Shown: positions 1 through 9,505, counted from the first letter of the stretch. The stretch: 64,000 nt of DNA from Salinispora oceanensis (GCF_000383575.1 NZ_KB911579.1:3622575-3686574), one strand, 5' to 3'. The notes: a model not told the origin generated them from the letters alone. Numbers and translations: made by a program.

Positions 1-3000
1 CCAGCCGGTACGGCAGCGTCCCGGCCGGCACCTCCTCTCTGATCAGATGGGCAAAGTTTTGGTTCTCGTGTAGCAGGGTGTCGCCCTGATACAGCTTGAT
101 GTGTTCCTGTGCCGTGGGATACCTCATCGCTCCGCTGTAGTCGAGCACGGCGCCCGACGGGCTCCAGGAATGTGGGTTGAGAGTCATCTGGTCCTGGTAT
201 CGACTATTTCGGAGATAGGACGACTGGTTGAAGGCTGGTCGGATGGCGGGTGCGAACCAGTCCACCTCGGTGGTCGTGCCCTCGGCGTAGGTATGCGCGT
301 CCGCCGCGGTGTAAAAGTCACGCTGGATGTGGCCGTCAACCCAGGGGATGTCGGGGGTGACCCATTCGGTGCGGGTGCTGGGATGCCACTCCGGCTCGAG
401 GGCCCCGAGGGGAAGGCCGATGGCCGTGTCGGCGCGGTAGCCAGCGCCTTCGGTGTCTTGGACGGCGTGGTAGCGGGCGTCGATTCGGGCTAGGTCGCTG
501 TGGCTGGGGTGGTAGGTGAGGGGCTGGTCGGGCACCTGTTCGTGCCAGACCTGGACCAGGTCGTAGATGGTGTCGGGGTACTGCTCCTGGTTGACCTTCA
601 GCGGGGGTATGCCGTGTTCGGCGAGCTTGATCAGGATGTTTCCGATGTCGCGGTGGACGCTGGCGACGGGGATGGGTGCTTCGCCGGCATCTTCGTGGAG
701 GATTCCGGGGTTGTCGTTGACGACCAGTAGGAGTGCGGCTCCGGCTGCGGCTGCGGCGGCGGCCCGGCCAGCTGCGCTGATGTCGTCGCTGCGGGTGACG
801 ACGGCGATTTTGCCGTCGGCGTCGAGGTTGGCGTAGTCCTCGGGGGTGCCGGTGCCGGCGTAAACGGGGTGTAGCCATTGTTTGCCGGTGGTGATGGTGC
901 TGCCGGGTTGGACGACGGCGTCGATGGGGAGTAGGCCGAGGGCGCGCAGGCTCAGGACCGGGGCACCCTTACGCCACTTAGCTGCCATCGCGAAAGCGTT
1001 CTCGGTGCTCTTCTCGGTCGGCAGGACATACAGGTCGTCGTATCCGGGCGAGATGGAGTGGACGTAGTAGAGCGGCCCGGCACCGGTGCCGTAGTCGATG
1101 GTGTACTGGAGCAGCCGCTGTCGGTCTTCACTGCGTTGCGGGGTGGTGGTGTCGAGCAGTCGTGCCTTGCTGGCGTCCAGAATCACCTCGGTTGGTTTGT
1201 CGAGCACGACTTCCGGGGCGGCCAGCAGGACGAGGCCGAGGGAGTCAGCTCGTTCACCCGGGACCTCCGCTTTCGTCTCCAGCGTGTAGGTCCCCGGTGG
1301 CAGGCGCAGCGTCCGTTCACCATCGACCGGGATGTACCGGGGGAACCATTCGCCTGCTGCCCGTAGCACGACGAATTCTTGGGTGGGGTCGCCGCTACGG
1401 TCGCGGAGTTTGATGGTCAGGCCGTAGCGTTCGTCCTCTTTGAGGAGGCCGAGGGCGGTGCGGGTGATGGTGTCGCCGGTGGTGGGGTCGGTGCCGACGA
1501 GGTGGCCGGAGTGTGAACCGATGGCGATTCCACTCGGGTCAGCGGTTACCGGGACGTCCACCTGGCCGCCCGCGGGCACGGTCACCGTGGAGTCGTTGAG
1601 GGTGAACGCGTCGCTGCCGGTGGTGGCCAGGTCGAGGGTGACTGGGGTGGTGCCGGTGTTGGTGAAGGTGACCGGTTCGGTGGCGGGGGTGTCGGTGGGC
1701 TGGTGCGGCCATTCGAAGTAGCCGATGAATGCCGTGCCGGCGGCTTGTACGGTGCTGTCCACGGCTGCTGCCACGTCGAGTCGGCCGGTGCCGACCTGGA
1801 ACGCGGTGTAGCTGTCGCTCAGCGTCTCGGCGCTGCTCATTAGGGCGTCTTTGAGCTGCTGGCCGGTCCAGTCGGGGTGTTGCTGGGCGAGGATGGCTGC
1901 TGCTCCGGCCACGTGTGGGGCCGCCATTGAGGTACCGGTCTTGATTGTGTACATGCCGTCGCCGGTGCTGTGTTGGGAGCGGGCGGCGTTGATGGCGACG
2001 CCGGGGGCGGTCAGGTCGGGCTTGAGCCCTCCGCTCCCGGCCAGTGGTCCGACGCTGGAGAAACCGGCGAGTTGGTCCTGTTTGTCCACGGCGCCGACAG
2101 TGAGTGCGCTTTCGGCGTTGCCGGGGGTGCCGATGGTCGTTCCGTTGTTGCCGGCGGCGATGACGAAGAGGGTGTCGTGTCGTGCGGAGAGGTTCTCCAC
2201 CGCCAGGGTCATCGGGTCGAGGACATCGGTGCGGGCCGCGTTGCCGAGGCTCATGTTGACCACGTCGGCGCCGGATTCGGCGGCCCACTGCATGCCGGCG
2301 ATGATCCAGGAGTCCTGGCCGACGCCTCCGTTGTTGAGGACTTTTCCGTTGAGTAGGTCGGCTGCGGGTGCGACGCCGGTGTTGTCGCTGTCGGAGGCGG
2401 CGCCGGTGCCGGCGATGATCGAGGCGACGTGGGTGCCGTGTCCCTGTGGGTCGGTGGTGTCCTGGTCGGGGACGAAGCTGACGCTGTCCTTGATTTGGTC
2501 GGTGAGGTCGGGGTGGGTGGGGTCGATGCCGGTGTCGAGGACGGCGACGGTGACGCCGTCGCCGTCGTAGCCGGCCTCCCACGCCTCGGGGGCGCCGACC
2601 TGGGGGACGCTGTCAGCGAGGGTGGCGTGCACCTGGCCGTCGAGCCAAAGCTTGGTTACACCGCTGGCCCGGGTCTGACTGGAGCCCTCGGTGATGGTGG
2701 TCCAGAGGGTGCGGGTGTCTTGCTTGTCGGTGGTGAGGGCGTGGCCGTTGATGGCCGGTAGGTCGTGGGTCAGCGTTGCACCCTCGGGGGCGGTGCTGGT
2801 GGTGGTGCGGGCTGCTGCTTCCGGGTAGGTGGCGATTAGCGGTATGTCGGTGGTGTGGGCGTCGTCGTAGCCCATGTCGATGAGGTCGGTGACGTTGAAC
2901 AGTCGCTGGTCGAGTCGGTCGTCGGCGAGCAGGGGGATGGCTTCATCGGGGATGACGTAGAGGTCGTCGCCGTGTTGTTGGACGCTGAAGCCGCCGGTGG

Positions 3001-3274
3001 CGTCGTCGGGCTGGTCGACCTCGGTGAGGGGTTTGCCGTCGGCGAGGGTGCGGACGGTGACGATGTCGCCGGTGACCAGGGTGACGGTGTGCGCCTCCGG
3101 CGCGGTGCCGGCAGTGGCGAGGGGGGCGGTTGTCGGGGACAGGCCGGCGTTCGCGGCGGCCGGATCGATCGCGGCGACGGAAGCCGCGATCATCCCGGCG
3201 GCCACAACGGCGGCGATCAGCCGCCGCCGTGAGCCGCCAGCAGCGAACGGGCTTGAATGGGAAGACATAGACAT
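1..3274 (-). CDS. Secreted S8 subtilisin-family serine peptidase (C-terminus beyond window)
   Basis: This encodes a secreted subtilisin-type endopeptidase. The visible part is about 1,091 residues and stays open to the left edge, so the C-terminus is missing. The N-terminus has an Arg-rich start, a hydrophobic segment and an Ala-rich cleavage region, which together look like a signal peptide, then a pro-region of about 200 residues. The catalytic triad is clear: Asp247 in AVLDTGID, His279 in HGTHVASI and Ser449 in GTSMAAPH, with the oxyanion motif AAGNNGT between them. A stretch at roughly residues 790-900 (DGKIAVVTRSD, then GAALLLVVND) looks like an inserted protease-associated (PA) domain. 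ATG codons at 3274 and 3268 are both possible starts. It is transcribed alone. Its substrate is unknown; scavenging of external protein is a guess. Confidence 0.9.
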   Translation of the reverse strand, partial: MSMSSHSSPFAAGGSRRRLIAAVVAAGMIAASVAAIDPAAANAGLSPTTAPLATAGTAPEAHTVTLVTGDIVTVRTLADGKPLTEVDQPDDATGGFSVQQHGDDLYVIPDEAIPLLADDRLDQRLFNVTDLIDMGYDDAHTTDIPLIATYPEAAARTTTSTAPEGATLTHDLPAINGHALTTDKQDTRTLWTTITEGSSQTRASGVTKLWLDGQVHATLADSVPQVGAPEAWEAGYDGDGVTVAVLDTGIDPTHPDLTDQIKDSVSFVPDQDTTDPQGHGTHVASIIAGTGAASDSDNTGVAPAADLLNGKVLNNGGVGQDSWIIAGMQWAAESGADVVNMSLGNAARTDVLDPMTLAVENLSARHDTLFVIAAGNNGTTIGTPGNAESALTVGAVDKQDQLAGFSSVGPLAGSGGLKPDLTAPGVAINAARSQHSTGDGMYTIKTGTSMAAPHVAGAAAILAQQHPDWTGQQLKDALMSSAETLSDSYTAFQVGTGRLDVAAAVDSTVQAAGTAFIGYFEWPHQPTDTPATEPVTFTNTGTTPVTLDLATTGSDAFTLNDSTVTVPAGGQVDVPVTADPSGIAIGSHSGHLVGTDPTTGDTITRTALGLLKEDERYGLTIKLRDRSGDPTQEFVVLRAAGEWFPRYIPVDGERTLRLPPGTYTLETKAEVPGERADSLGLVLLAAPEVVLDKPTEVILDASKARLLDTTTPQRSEDRQRLLQYTIDYGTGAGPLYYVHSISPGYDDLYVLPTEKSTENAFAMAAKWRKGAPVLSLRALGLLPIDAVVQPGSTITTGKQWLHPVYAGTGTPEDYANLDADGKIAVVTRSDDISAAGRAAAAAAAGAALLLVVNDNPGILHEDAGEAPIPVASVHRDIGNILIKLAEHGIPPLKVNQEQYPDTIYDLVQVWHEQVPDQPLTYHPSHSDLARIDARYHAVQDTEGAGYRADTAIGLPLGALEPEWHPSTRTEWVTPDIPWVDGHIQRDFYTAADAHTYAEGTTTEVDWFAPAIRPAFNQSSYLRNSRYQDQMTLNPHSWSPSGAVLDYSGAMRYPTAQEHIKLYQGDTLLHENQNFAHLIREEVPAGTLPYRL

Positions 3275-3381
3275 GGTTCTACCCACCGCGCCCGGAAAGG
3301 TAAACACTCCGTGAGTTCTTGACTACCTAGCGGCGGGTTTGTCAGAGTGGACGAGCCCGTGCCGAGCGGTCGGCGCCGCGA

Positions 3382-3804
3382 TCAGAGGTCGAGCAGGATG
3401 GTGCGCGGGCCGACGTTCACGCTCTCCACCAGCATCTGGGCCCGGAAGCGCCCAGTCTCCACCTTGGCCCCACGGGCGCGCAGCTCCTCAACGACCGCAG
3501 TGACCAGGGGCTCGGCCACCTCCGCCGGGGCGGCGGCGGTCCAACTCGGGCGGCGGCCCTTGCGGGCGTCCCCGTAGAGGGTGAACTGGCTGACCACCAG
3601 GATCGGGGCACCGAGGTCGGCGGCCGACCGTTCCCCGTCGAGGATCCGCAGCTCGTGCACCTTGCGGGCGAGGGTTTGGGCGGTCTGCGTCGTGTCGGAG
3701 TGGGTCACCCCGAGCAGCACCAGCAGGCCGTCGTCGATCGCCCCCACCACCACATCGTCAACCGTGACCTGGGCCCGGCCGACCGTCTGCACCACCGCCC
3801 GCAT
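3382..3804 (-). CDS. dtd: D-aminoacyl-tRNA deacylase
   Basis: This 140-residue protein hydrolyses D-amino acids mischarged onto tRNA and recycles the tRNA, acting in the cytosol. It begins MRAVVQTVGRAQVTVDD, carries the family signature VVSQFTLYGDARKGRRPS around residues 75-92, and ends with the NVGPRTILLDL segment that contributes the Gly-cisPro-type active-site edge in related proteins (here GP in NVGP). Length matches the usual 140-150 residues. Its ATG overlaps the TGA of the upstream methyltransferase gene (TGATG), so the two are probably translationally coupled. Confidence 0.93.
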   Translation of the reverse strand: MRAVVQTVGRAQVTVDDVVVGAIDDGLLVLLGVTHSDTTQTAQTLARKVHELRILDGERSAADLGAPILVVSQFTLYGDARKGRRPSWTAAAPAEVAEPLVTAVVEELRARGAKVETGRFRAQMLVESVNVGPRTILLDL

Positions 3805-5288
3805 CACTTCACCACCGGCTCGACGAAACCGCGCTCGACCAGGTGGGCCACGATCGGGCCGGCCGCCTCCGCCAGCTCGCCCGGGGCCACGTCGTGCGCG
3901 GAGGCGAGCAGGGCGAGCTGATCGCGCAGCGGCAACCGCCCATCCGCCCCGCCGACCAGGGCCAGGACGATTGGATCGATCTCCTCGGTCCAGCGTAGGC
4001 CGTGCGGCATGGCGAGGATCTGTCGGTTTACCGACCACCCCTCGTCGCTCATGGTGGCCTCCTGCCGCAGTTGGAGGTCGTCGGCGGCCCGGTAACGCGC
4101 CGCGAGTAGGCCGTCGGTGTCGCGGACCCGGAGCCACTCCTGGCGGTCGAACCATTCGGTGACGCGGTCGCCGAGCGGCGTCTCGACCAGTTGACGCAGC
4201 TCCTCCACCCGGACGACCGGGTCGTCGTGGCCGGAGCGGCGCAGCGAGACGATGCCGAAGCCGATCGCCTCGACCTTGTGCGCGTCGAACCAGTCCAACC
4301 ACTCGGCCATCCGTTCCGGGCTGGCCGTTTCGCCGACATCGGAGAGCCACAGGTTGACGTACGCCATCGGGTCGGCGACCTCGCGCTGGATCACCCAGGC
4401 GTCCAGCCCACTGCCGGCGAACCAGCCGGCGACCCGCTCGGCCCAGTCCTCACCGGCGACGTGCACCCAGTTCGCGAGGTACTGCATGGTGCCGCCCTCG
4501 GTGAGCAGGCTCGGGGCGGCGGCGGCCAACTCGGCGCCGATCGCGTCGCCCACCCGCCCGGAGTCGCGATAGACGTGCGTGGTGGTGCCCGGCCCGACAA
4601 CGAACGGTGGGTTGCTGACCACCAGATCGAAGCGGCGCCCGGCGACCGGGGCGGTCAGGTCGCCGCGAAGCAGCTCCCAGTCCTGCCCGTTGAGGGCGGC
4701 GGTGGTCGCGGCGAAGCGCAGCGCCCGCTCGGAGAGGTCGGTGGCCGTGACCCGCCGGGCATGGGTGGAGAGGTGCAGGGCCTGGACGCCGGAGCCGGTC
4801 CCCAGGTCGAGTGCGGTCTCGACCGGCTGCCGGACCGTCGCCCCGATCAGGGTCTGGGTGGCGCCGCCGATGCCCAGTACATGCTCGGCCTGCAACGCCC
4901 GGCCGGGGTGGGTGCTGGCGGGCGCGTCGGCGAGTACCCACCAGTCATCCCCGTACGGCTCCAGGTCGAGGCCCATCCGCAGGCCGTCGCCGTGCCGCTC
5001 GACCAGGCCACCGGCGAGCGCTTCCTTGATCGGTAGCGGCGCGAGCGCGGTGGCGACCGCCTCGTACGGCTCGGTCTGTTCGCAGACGAAGAGCCGGATC
5101 AGGGTGGCGAGGGGATCGCGGTCCTCGGTGGCGCGCAGCGCGGCTCGGAAGTCGTTGCGGGCCATGCCGCCGGTCGCCTGCGACCCCAGCCGGCCGGCGA
5201 TCCCGTTCGAGGTGAAGTTCGCCCGGGTCAGCGCGTTGCGCAGCGCCGCCACGCCGGCGGGGGAGAAGAGCATGTCATCTGGGTCCAC
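3804..5288 (-). CDS. Class I SAM-dependent methyltransferase (HemK/RlmG-like)
   Basis: A protein of about 494 residues with a central Rossmann methyltransferase fold. The SAM-binding motif is ALDLGTGSGVQALHL, and motif IV is NPPF (VVSNPPFVVGPG), the signature of N-methyltransferases that modify a planar amide or base nitrogen, as in HemK, RsmC and RlmG. An N-terminal domain of about 140 residues and a C-terminal helical domain of about 200 residues flank it, as in actinobacterial relatives. GTG at 5288 is preferred because an AGGA lies seven bases upstream; ATG at 5273 has no ribosome-binding site. It overlaps dtd by one base. The substrate (rRNA, tRNA or protein) cannot be told from sequence alone. 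Confidence 0.8.
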   Translation of the reverse strand: MDPDDMLFSPAGVAALRNALTRANFTSNGIAGRLGSQATGGMARNDFRAALRATEDRDPLATLIRLFVCEQTEPYEAVATALAPLPIKEALAGGLVERHGDGLRMGLDLEPYGDDWWVLADAPASTHPGRALQAEHVLGIGGATQTLIGATVRQPVETALDLGTGSGVQALHLSTHARRVTATDLSERALRFAATTAALNGQDWELLRGDLTAPVAGRRFDLVVSNPPFVVGPGTTTHVYRDSGRVGDAIGAELAAAAPSLLTEGGTMQYLANWVHVAGEDWAERVAGWFAGSGLDAWVIQREVADPMAYVNLWLSDVGETASPERMAEWLDWFDAHKVEAIGFGIVSLRRSGHDDPVVRVEELRQLVETPLGDRVTEWFDRQEWLRVRDTDGLLAARYRAADDLQLRQEATMSDEGWSVNRQILAMPHGLRWTEEIDPIVLALVGGADGRLPLRDQLALLASAHDVAPGELAEAAGPIVAHLVERGFVEPVVK

Positions 5289-5401
5289 GTCGCTATCCTG
5301 CCCGCCATCGACATCGTCGTGGGCGGCACCCGCCGGACTTCGGCCGCAGGTGTCAGCCAAGCGGGGCCTGCGTCGCCACGGCGTCGCCGGGGCTGCCGCG
5401 C

Positions 5402-6457
5402 CTACACGCTGATCAGAGTGGAGGTGACGGTGGTGGGGAAGACGCGGGCGGTGCCCTCGACGGTGACTCCGACCTCGGCACCTACCGGCACCGTCGGACT
5501 GCCGTCGAGGATCCGGGCGGTGACCCGGGTGCCATCGGCCAGCCGGAGGCCGACCAGCGCGTCGTGCCCGTGGAAATCGTGCCGCAGCACGGTGGCGGTG
5601 ACCGTCCCCGGGCCGGTGCCCAGGCGGACCTGCTCCGGTCGGACCAGGATGGTCACCGGGCCGGCCGGGGCGCCGTCGGCGACCGGCACGTCCCCCAGAC
5701 AGGTGCGTGCGGTGCCGCCGTCCAGGACGACCGCCGGCAGCAACACCGCGTCGCCGACGAAACCGGCCACCCACTCGTCGGCTGGCTCCCGGTAGACGGC
5801 GGTCGGCGTCCCGGCCTGTACCACCCGGCCGGCGCGTAGCACCACCACCCGGTCGGCCACGGACAGCGCCTCGCCCTGGTCGTGGGTGACCAACACGCCG
5901 GTCGCTCCGTCGGCGCGTAGGGCCTCCCGGACATCGTGACGCAGCCCGGCCCGGAGCCCGGCGTCGAGGGCGCTGAAGGGTTCATCCAACAGCACCACCG
6001 ATGGGCGGGGCGCGAGCGCCCGGGCCACCGCGACCCGCTGCTGCTGGCCGCCGGAGAGCTGGTGTGGCATCCGGTGGCCGAGCCCGGCAAGGCCCACTAG
6101 GGTCAGCACCTCCTCGATCCGGTCGCCGCGGCGGGCGGCGCGACCCAAGCCGTACCCGACGTTATCGGCGACGCTGAGGTGCGGAAAGAGCGCGCCCTCC
6201 TGGGGCACCACGGCAATGCGGCGGCGGTGGGCGGGCAGGTGCCGGCCGGGCCCGGCGATCGGGACACCATCGATGTGGATCTCGCCGTCGTCGAGGCGTT
6301 CGAACCCGGCGAGGCAGCGCAGCAGTGTCGTCTTGCCGCAGCCGGAGGGCCCCAGCACGGCGGTGAGTAGCCCGGACGGCACCGTGAGGTCGACACCGGC
6401 GAGCGCGGTCACCGCGCCGTACCGCCGGACCACCCCGGTCAGCGCTACCTCACTCAT
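5402..6457 (-). CDS. Ferric-iron ABC importer, ATP-binding subunit (FbpC-like)
   Basis: A 351-residue ATPase that powers the importer encoded just upstream. Walker A is GPSGCGKTT (residues 36-44), followed by a Q-loop, the signature LSGGQQQR, Walker B VVLLDEP and the switch His in THDQ. The C-terminal 110 residues form a TOBE-like regulatory domain (ILVRPEQVRLG), as in FbpC, PotA and CysA. Its ATG overlaps the permease stop (ATGA), so it is the last gene of a binding protein-permease-ATPase operon. Iron is assigned as substrate from the binding protein and the upstream iron box, not from this subunit. Confidence 0.92.
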   Translation of the reverse strand: MSEVALTGVVRRYGAVTALAGVDLTVPSGLLTAVLGPSGCGKTTLLRCLAGFERLDDGEIHIDGVPIAGPGRHLPAHRRRIAVVPQEGALFPHLSVADNVGYGLGRAARRGDRIEEVLTLVGLAGLGHRMPHQLSGGQQQRVAVARALAPRPSVVLLDEPFSALDAGLRAGLRHDVREALRADGATGVLVTHDQGEALSVADRVVVLRAGRVVQAGTPTAVYREPADEWVAGFVGDAVLLPAVVLDGGTARTCLGDVPVADGAPAGPVTILVRPEQVRLGTGPGTVTATVLRHDFHGHDALVGLRLADGTRVTARILDGSPTVPVGAEVGVTVEGTARVFPTTVTSTLISV

Positions 6458-7965
6458 CCCCGGTCCTCCTTGTCGAGCAGGCCGCTGCGGGAGACCAGCA
6501 GCCAGGTGGGCAGCGCCGAGATCGCCACCAGTAGCGCCGCGTACGGGGCGGCGGCAGCGTACGCGCCGACCGACGTGGCGGTCCACAGCTCGGTGGCGAG
6601 GGTGTCTGTCCCCGTCGGCCGCAGCAGCAGGGTGGCGGGAAGCTCCTTCATGCCGGTCAGGAAGACCAGCGCCGCGCCCGCACCGATGCCGGGCAGGACC
6701 AGCGGCAGGGTCACCGTACGCAGCACGGTGAGTGGGCCCCGGCCCAGGGAGCGGGCCACCTCCTCCAGCCCCGGTGGGGACTGGGTGGCGGCGCCGGCAA
6801 CCGCGCCGACCGCGAGGGGGAGGAAGAGGGTCGCGTACGCCAGCGCCAGCAGCCAGCGGGTCTGGTAAAGCGGGTACGCCACGGTGATACCGAAGAAGAT
6901 CAGCGACAGCCCGATCACGACCCCGGGCAGCGCGTGGGCGAGGTACACGAGCCGGTCCAGCACCGTGGTCAGCGCGTTGGGCGCGCGGGCGACGAGCAGC
7001 CCCAACGGCAGCGCCAGCAGCATGGTCAGCGCCGCGCCACTCAACGAGACGGTCAACGAGTTGCCGGCGGCGACGGCCACCTCGGCCAGGGCACCTGGGC
7101 GGGACACACCGTCGGCGAGCCGTCGGGCCAGGCTCAGCGCGGGTACCCCGAGGGCGAGTGCCGCCACGCCGAGCAGCGCGGCGATCGCCGGCCAGCGGGC
7201 GGCGCCGAGCTGCAGCCGGGCCGGCGGGCGGCGGATGCCGCCGAGCCGTGCGTAGCGGGCGCCCCGCCGGCGGGTGGTGGTCTCTGCGGTGAGCAGCAGC
7301 ATGGTCAGCACCACCAGCACGCTGGCGAGTACCAACGCACCGGTGCGGTCGAACCCCAGGTCGAACGCGACGAAGATGGCTCGGGTGAAGGTGTCGGTGC
7401 GCAGGATCGAGACGGCCCCGAAATCGGAGAGCACGTAGAGGGCGACCAGCAGCCCGCCCGCCGCCGTAGCGGGACGGATCTGGCGTAGGGTCACCGCGGT
7501 GAACGTCTGCCATCCGCTGCGCCCCAGTGACCGGGACACCTCCTCCTGGGCCGGGTCCGCGCCGCGCAGTGCCGCCGCGACCGGCAGGAAGACGTACGGG
7601 TAGGAGCAGAGCGTCAGCACCAGCGCCGCCGGCCAGAAGCCCTCCAGCCCGCGTATCTCGGAGAGCCAGGCGAAGGCCGCGATGTACGTGGGGACGGCCA
7701 GCGGCAGCGCCGCCAGCACTGCGAAGAACCGCCGGCCGGGCAGCTCAGTGCGGGTGACCAGGAAGGCGGTGCCGACACCGAGTAGGACGCAGGCGGCGGT
7801 GACCACCGCGGCGAGGGCGAGGCTGCGGAGGGCGAGCAGCGCGACCCGCTCGGTCCACAGCTCGTCAACGACTCGGTCCCAGCCGGCCTCCGCGGTGCGG
7901 AGCGCGAGGTAGGTCAGGGGCAGCAGGGCTACGACCACCGCCGCGGTCGACGCCGCCAGCAGCAC
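6454..7965 (-). CDS. Ferric-iron ABC importer, fused permease (FbpB-like)
   Basis: A 503-residue inner-membrane permease made of two homologous halves of about six helices each. Each half carries the EAA loop that docks the ATPase (first half EEVSRSLGRSGWQTF, second half EEVARSLGRGPLTVL). This fused arrangement is typical of FbpB and ThiP permeases. GTG at 7965 is the first canonical start, but the frame is open for about 90 bases upstream with no ATG or GTG and there is no clear ribosome-binding site, so the true start may be a rare codon nearer 8057. It sits between the binding protein and ATPase genes. Confidence 0.9.
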   Translation of the reverse strand: MLLAASTAAVVVALLPLTYLALRTAEAGWDRVVDELWTERVALLALRSLALAAVVTAACVLLGVGTAFLVTRTELPGRRFFAVLAALPLAVPTYIAAFAWLSEIRGLEGFWPAALVLTLCSYPYVFLPVAAALRGADPAQEEVSRSLGRSGWQTFTAVTLRQIRPATAAGGLLVALYVLSDFGAVSILRTDTFTRAIFVAFDLGFDRTGALVLASVLVVLTMLLLTAETTTRRRGARYARLGGIRRPPARLQLGAARWPAIAALLGVAALALGVPALSLARRLADGVSRPGALAEVAVAAGNSLTVSLSGAALTMLLALPLGLLVARAPNALTTVLDRLVYLAHALPGVVIGLSLIFFGITVAYPLYQTRWLLALAYATLFLPLAVGAVAGAATQSPPGLEEVARSLGRGPLTVLRTVTLPLVLPGIGAGAALVFLTGMKELPATLLLRPTGTDTLATELWTATSVGAYAAAAPYAALLVAISALPTWLLVSRSGLLDKEDRG

Positions 7966-8054
7966 CGGTCGGGGCGTCAGCCGTCGTATCCGATTGGGTA
8001 CGGCGAAGCGGGTCGGCCTGCTGGTGGCCGACCCCGCCGTGGTCGTCGGAGTGC

Positions 8055-9122
8055 TCAGGGCACCAGCCCCGAGTCAGTGATCATGGCGACGGTGGCCTCA
8101 AGGGTGTCCAGGTCGTTGAGGTCGATGGCGGGCACCTTCAGGTCGGCCAGTGGCGGCACGTACGTCGGACCGGGCACGCCAGTCACCACCGGGTACTCGA
8201 AGGTCTCCTCGGCGAAGTACCGCTGGGCCTCCGCGCCGAGCAGGAAGTCGACGAACGCCTGGGCGTCGGCGTCCTCGGCGGCCCGGTTGAGCACCCCGAC
8301 ACCGGCGATGTTCACCAGGGCGCCGGTGTCACCGTCGGGGAAGAAGTGCAGCTTGGCCTTCAACGCCTCCGGCGTGCTGCCCTGCTCCTCGGCGATCGCG
8401 CCGAGGTAGTAGTGATTGACCAGTCCCATAGGGACATCGCCGGCGTCAACGGCCTCAACGATCCGGATGTTGTTGTCGAGGATCTGCGCCTCGTTGGCCT
8501 TGAGGCCGGAGAGGAATTCCTGCGCCCGCTGGTCGCCGTGCTGCACCCGGATCGCGGTGACGAAGGCCTGGAAGGAGGCGTTGGTCGGAGCGAGCGCGAC
8601 CTTGCCCTTCCACGCCGGGCCGGTCAGGTCGAAGACGGATGTCGGGAGCTGGTCGGCGGGGACCTGGTCGGCGTTGTAGACCAGCACCCGGGAACGGGCG
8701 CTGACTCCGACCCACTGGCCGCTGCGCGCCCGGTAGGTCTCGGTGACCTGGTCGGTGCTGGTCTCCGGCAGCGTGGCGAACATGTCCTGTTTGGCCACGG
8801 TGCCGAGGGCGCCGGCGTCCTGGGCGAAGAAGACGTCGGCCGGGGACCGGTCGCCCTCCTCAACGAGCTGCGCCGCCAACTGGGCGGTGGTGGCGTATCG
8901 GGGCCGGACCTCGATGCCGGTCTGCTCGGTGAACTTCTCCAGCAGCGGCTTGACGAGCGTCTCGTTCCGCCCGCTGTAGACGGTGATGATCTTGTCGTTG
9001 GGCTCGCCAGGGTCGGTGTCATCCGCACCGGACCCGCAGGCGGCCAGGCCAACGACGAGAAGCCCGGTCGCGACGAACGTCGCGGCGGACCGGCGGAAGA
9101 GTACAGACACGACGAACCCCAT
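8055..9122 (-). CDS. Iron(III) ABC transporter substrate-binding lipoprotein (FbpA/FutA-like)
   Basis: A 355-residue extracellular lipoprotein that captures ferric iron for the permease. Arg-Arg, a hydrophobic stretch and the lipobox LAAC (Cys29) form a type II signal peptide, followed by a Gly/Asp-rich linker. The mature domain starts IITVYSGRNETLVKPLLEKF, the classic opening of ferric-binding proteins, and carries the tandem tyrosines in LVNHYYLGAI that ligate iron in that family. A start at an internal GTG a few codons downstream is also possible. First gene of the operon; an iron box lies 37-55 bp upstream of the ATG, implying repression when iron is plentiful. Confidence 0.92.
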   Translation of the reverse strand: MGFVVSVLFRRSAATFVATGLLVVGLAACGSGADDTDPGEPNDKIITVYSGRNETLVKPLLEKFTEQTGIEVRPRYATTAQLAAQLVEEGDRSPADVFFAQDAGALGTVAKQDMFATLPETSTDQVTETYRARSGQWVGVSARSRVLVYNADQVPADQLPTSVFDLTGPAWKGKVALAPTNASFQAFVTAIRVQHGDQRAQEFLSGLKANEAQILDNNIRIVEAVDAGDVPMGLVNHYYLGAIAEEQGSTPEALKAKLHFFPDGDTGALVNIAGVGVLNRAAEDADAQAFVDFLLGAEAQRYFAEETFEYPVVTGVPGPTYVPPLADLKVPAIDLNDLDTLEATVAMITDSGLVP

Positions 9123-9158
9123 TCACACAACAGGTCGGCGGAGACCAACCCGGTGAAG

Positions 9159-9177
9159 TTAGCACAGGCTAACCTCA
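9159..9177. promoter_or_regulatory. DtxR/IdeR iron box
   Basis: The 19 bases TTAGCACAGGCTAACCTCA match the known DtxR/IdeR operator TTAGGTTAGGCTAACCTAA at 15 of 19 positions, including the whole AGGCTAACCT core. The site lies just upstream of the ferric-binding protein gene, where such operators overlap promoters. The expected effect is iron-dependent repression. Confidence 0.85.
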
Positions 9178-9316
9178 CCGTGATGAGGTGTGCGGGATGA
9201 ATCACGGCGGTGGACCGACCGCGGGTCGACCGGGCCGGCGGCGGGGGTGATCGGCGAGGCAGGTCAGTGCCGGCAGAGGGCAGGTCAGTGCCCGGCGGCG
9301 GTCGACAAGCGGTGGG

Positions 9317-9505
9317 TCAGCGCCGCCGGGTGGAGCCGATGAAGGCCCGCCACGCCGCCGGCCCGAAGGCCAGCGTCGGCCCGAGCGGGTCCTTGCTGTC
9401 GCGGACGCCGACGACACCGGGGAGATTGTCGGCCACCTCTACACAGTCGCCGCCGTTACCGCCGCTCTTCGTGCTCTTGCGCCACCGGGCACCGGTCAGG
9501 TCCAT
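9317..9505 (-). CDS. DUF397 small regulatory partner
   Basis: A 62-residue DUF397 protein with the family core WRKSTKSGGNGGDCVEVADN followed by VGVRDSKDPLGP. DUF397 proteins are usually encoded next to XRE regulators in actinomycetes, and some pairs have been described as antitoxin/toxin-like or as partners in development and antibiotic control (for example around abaA, whiJ and bldB). Here the gene starts inside the last codons of the upstream XRE gene (10-base overlap), so the two are probably co-translated. Its own biochemical activity is unknown. Confidence 0.88.
   Translation of the reverse strand: MDLTGARWRKSTKSGGNGGDCVEVADNLPGVVGVRDSKDPLGPTLAFGPAAWRAFIGSTRRR

Noticed and set aside
9258..9292. 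Direct repeat GGCAGGTCAGTGCC (9258-9271 and 9279-9292)
   Set aside because: Only two copies 21 bases apart with no symmetry and no gene start nearby; most likely slippage.
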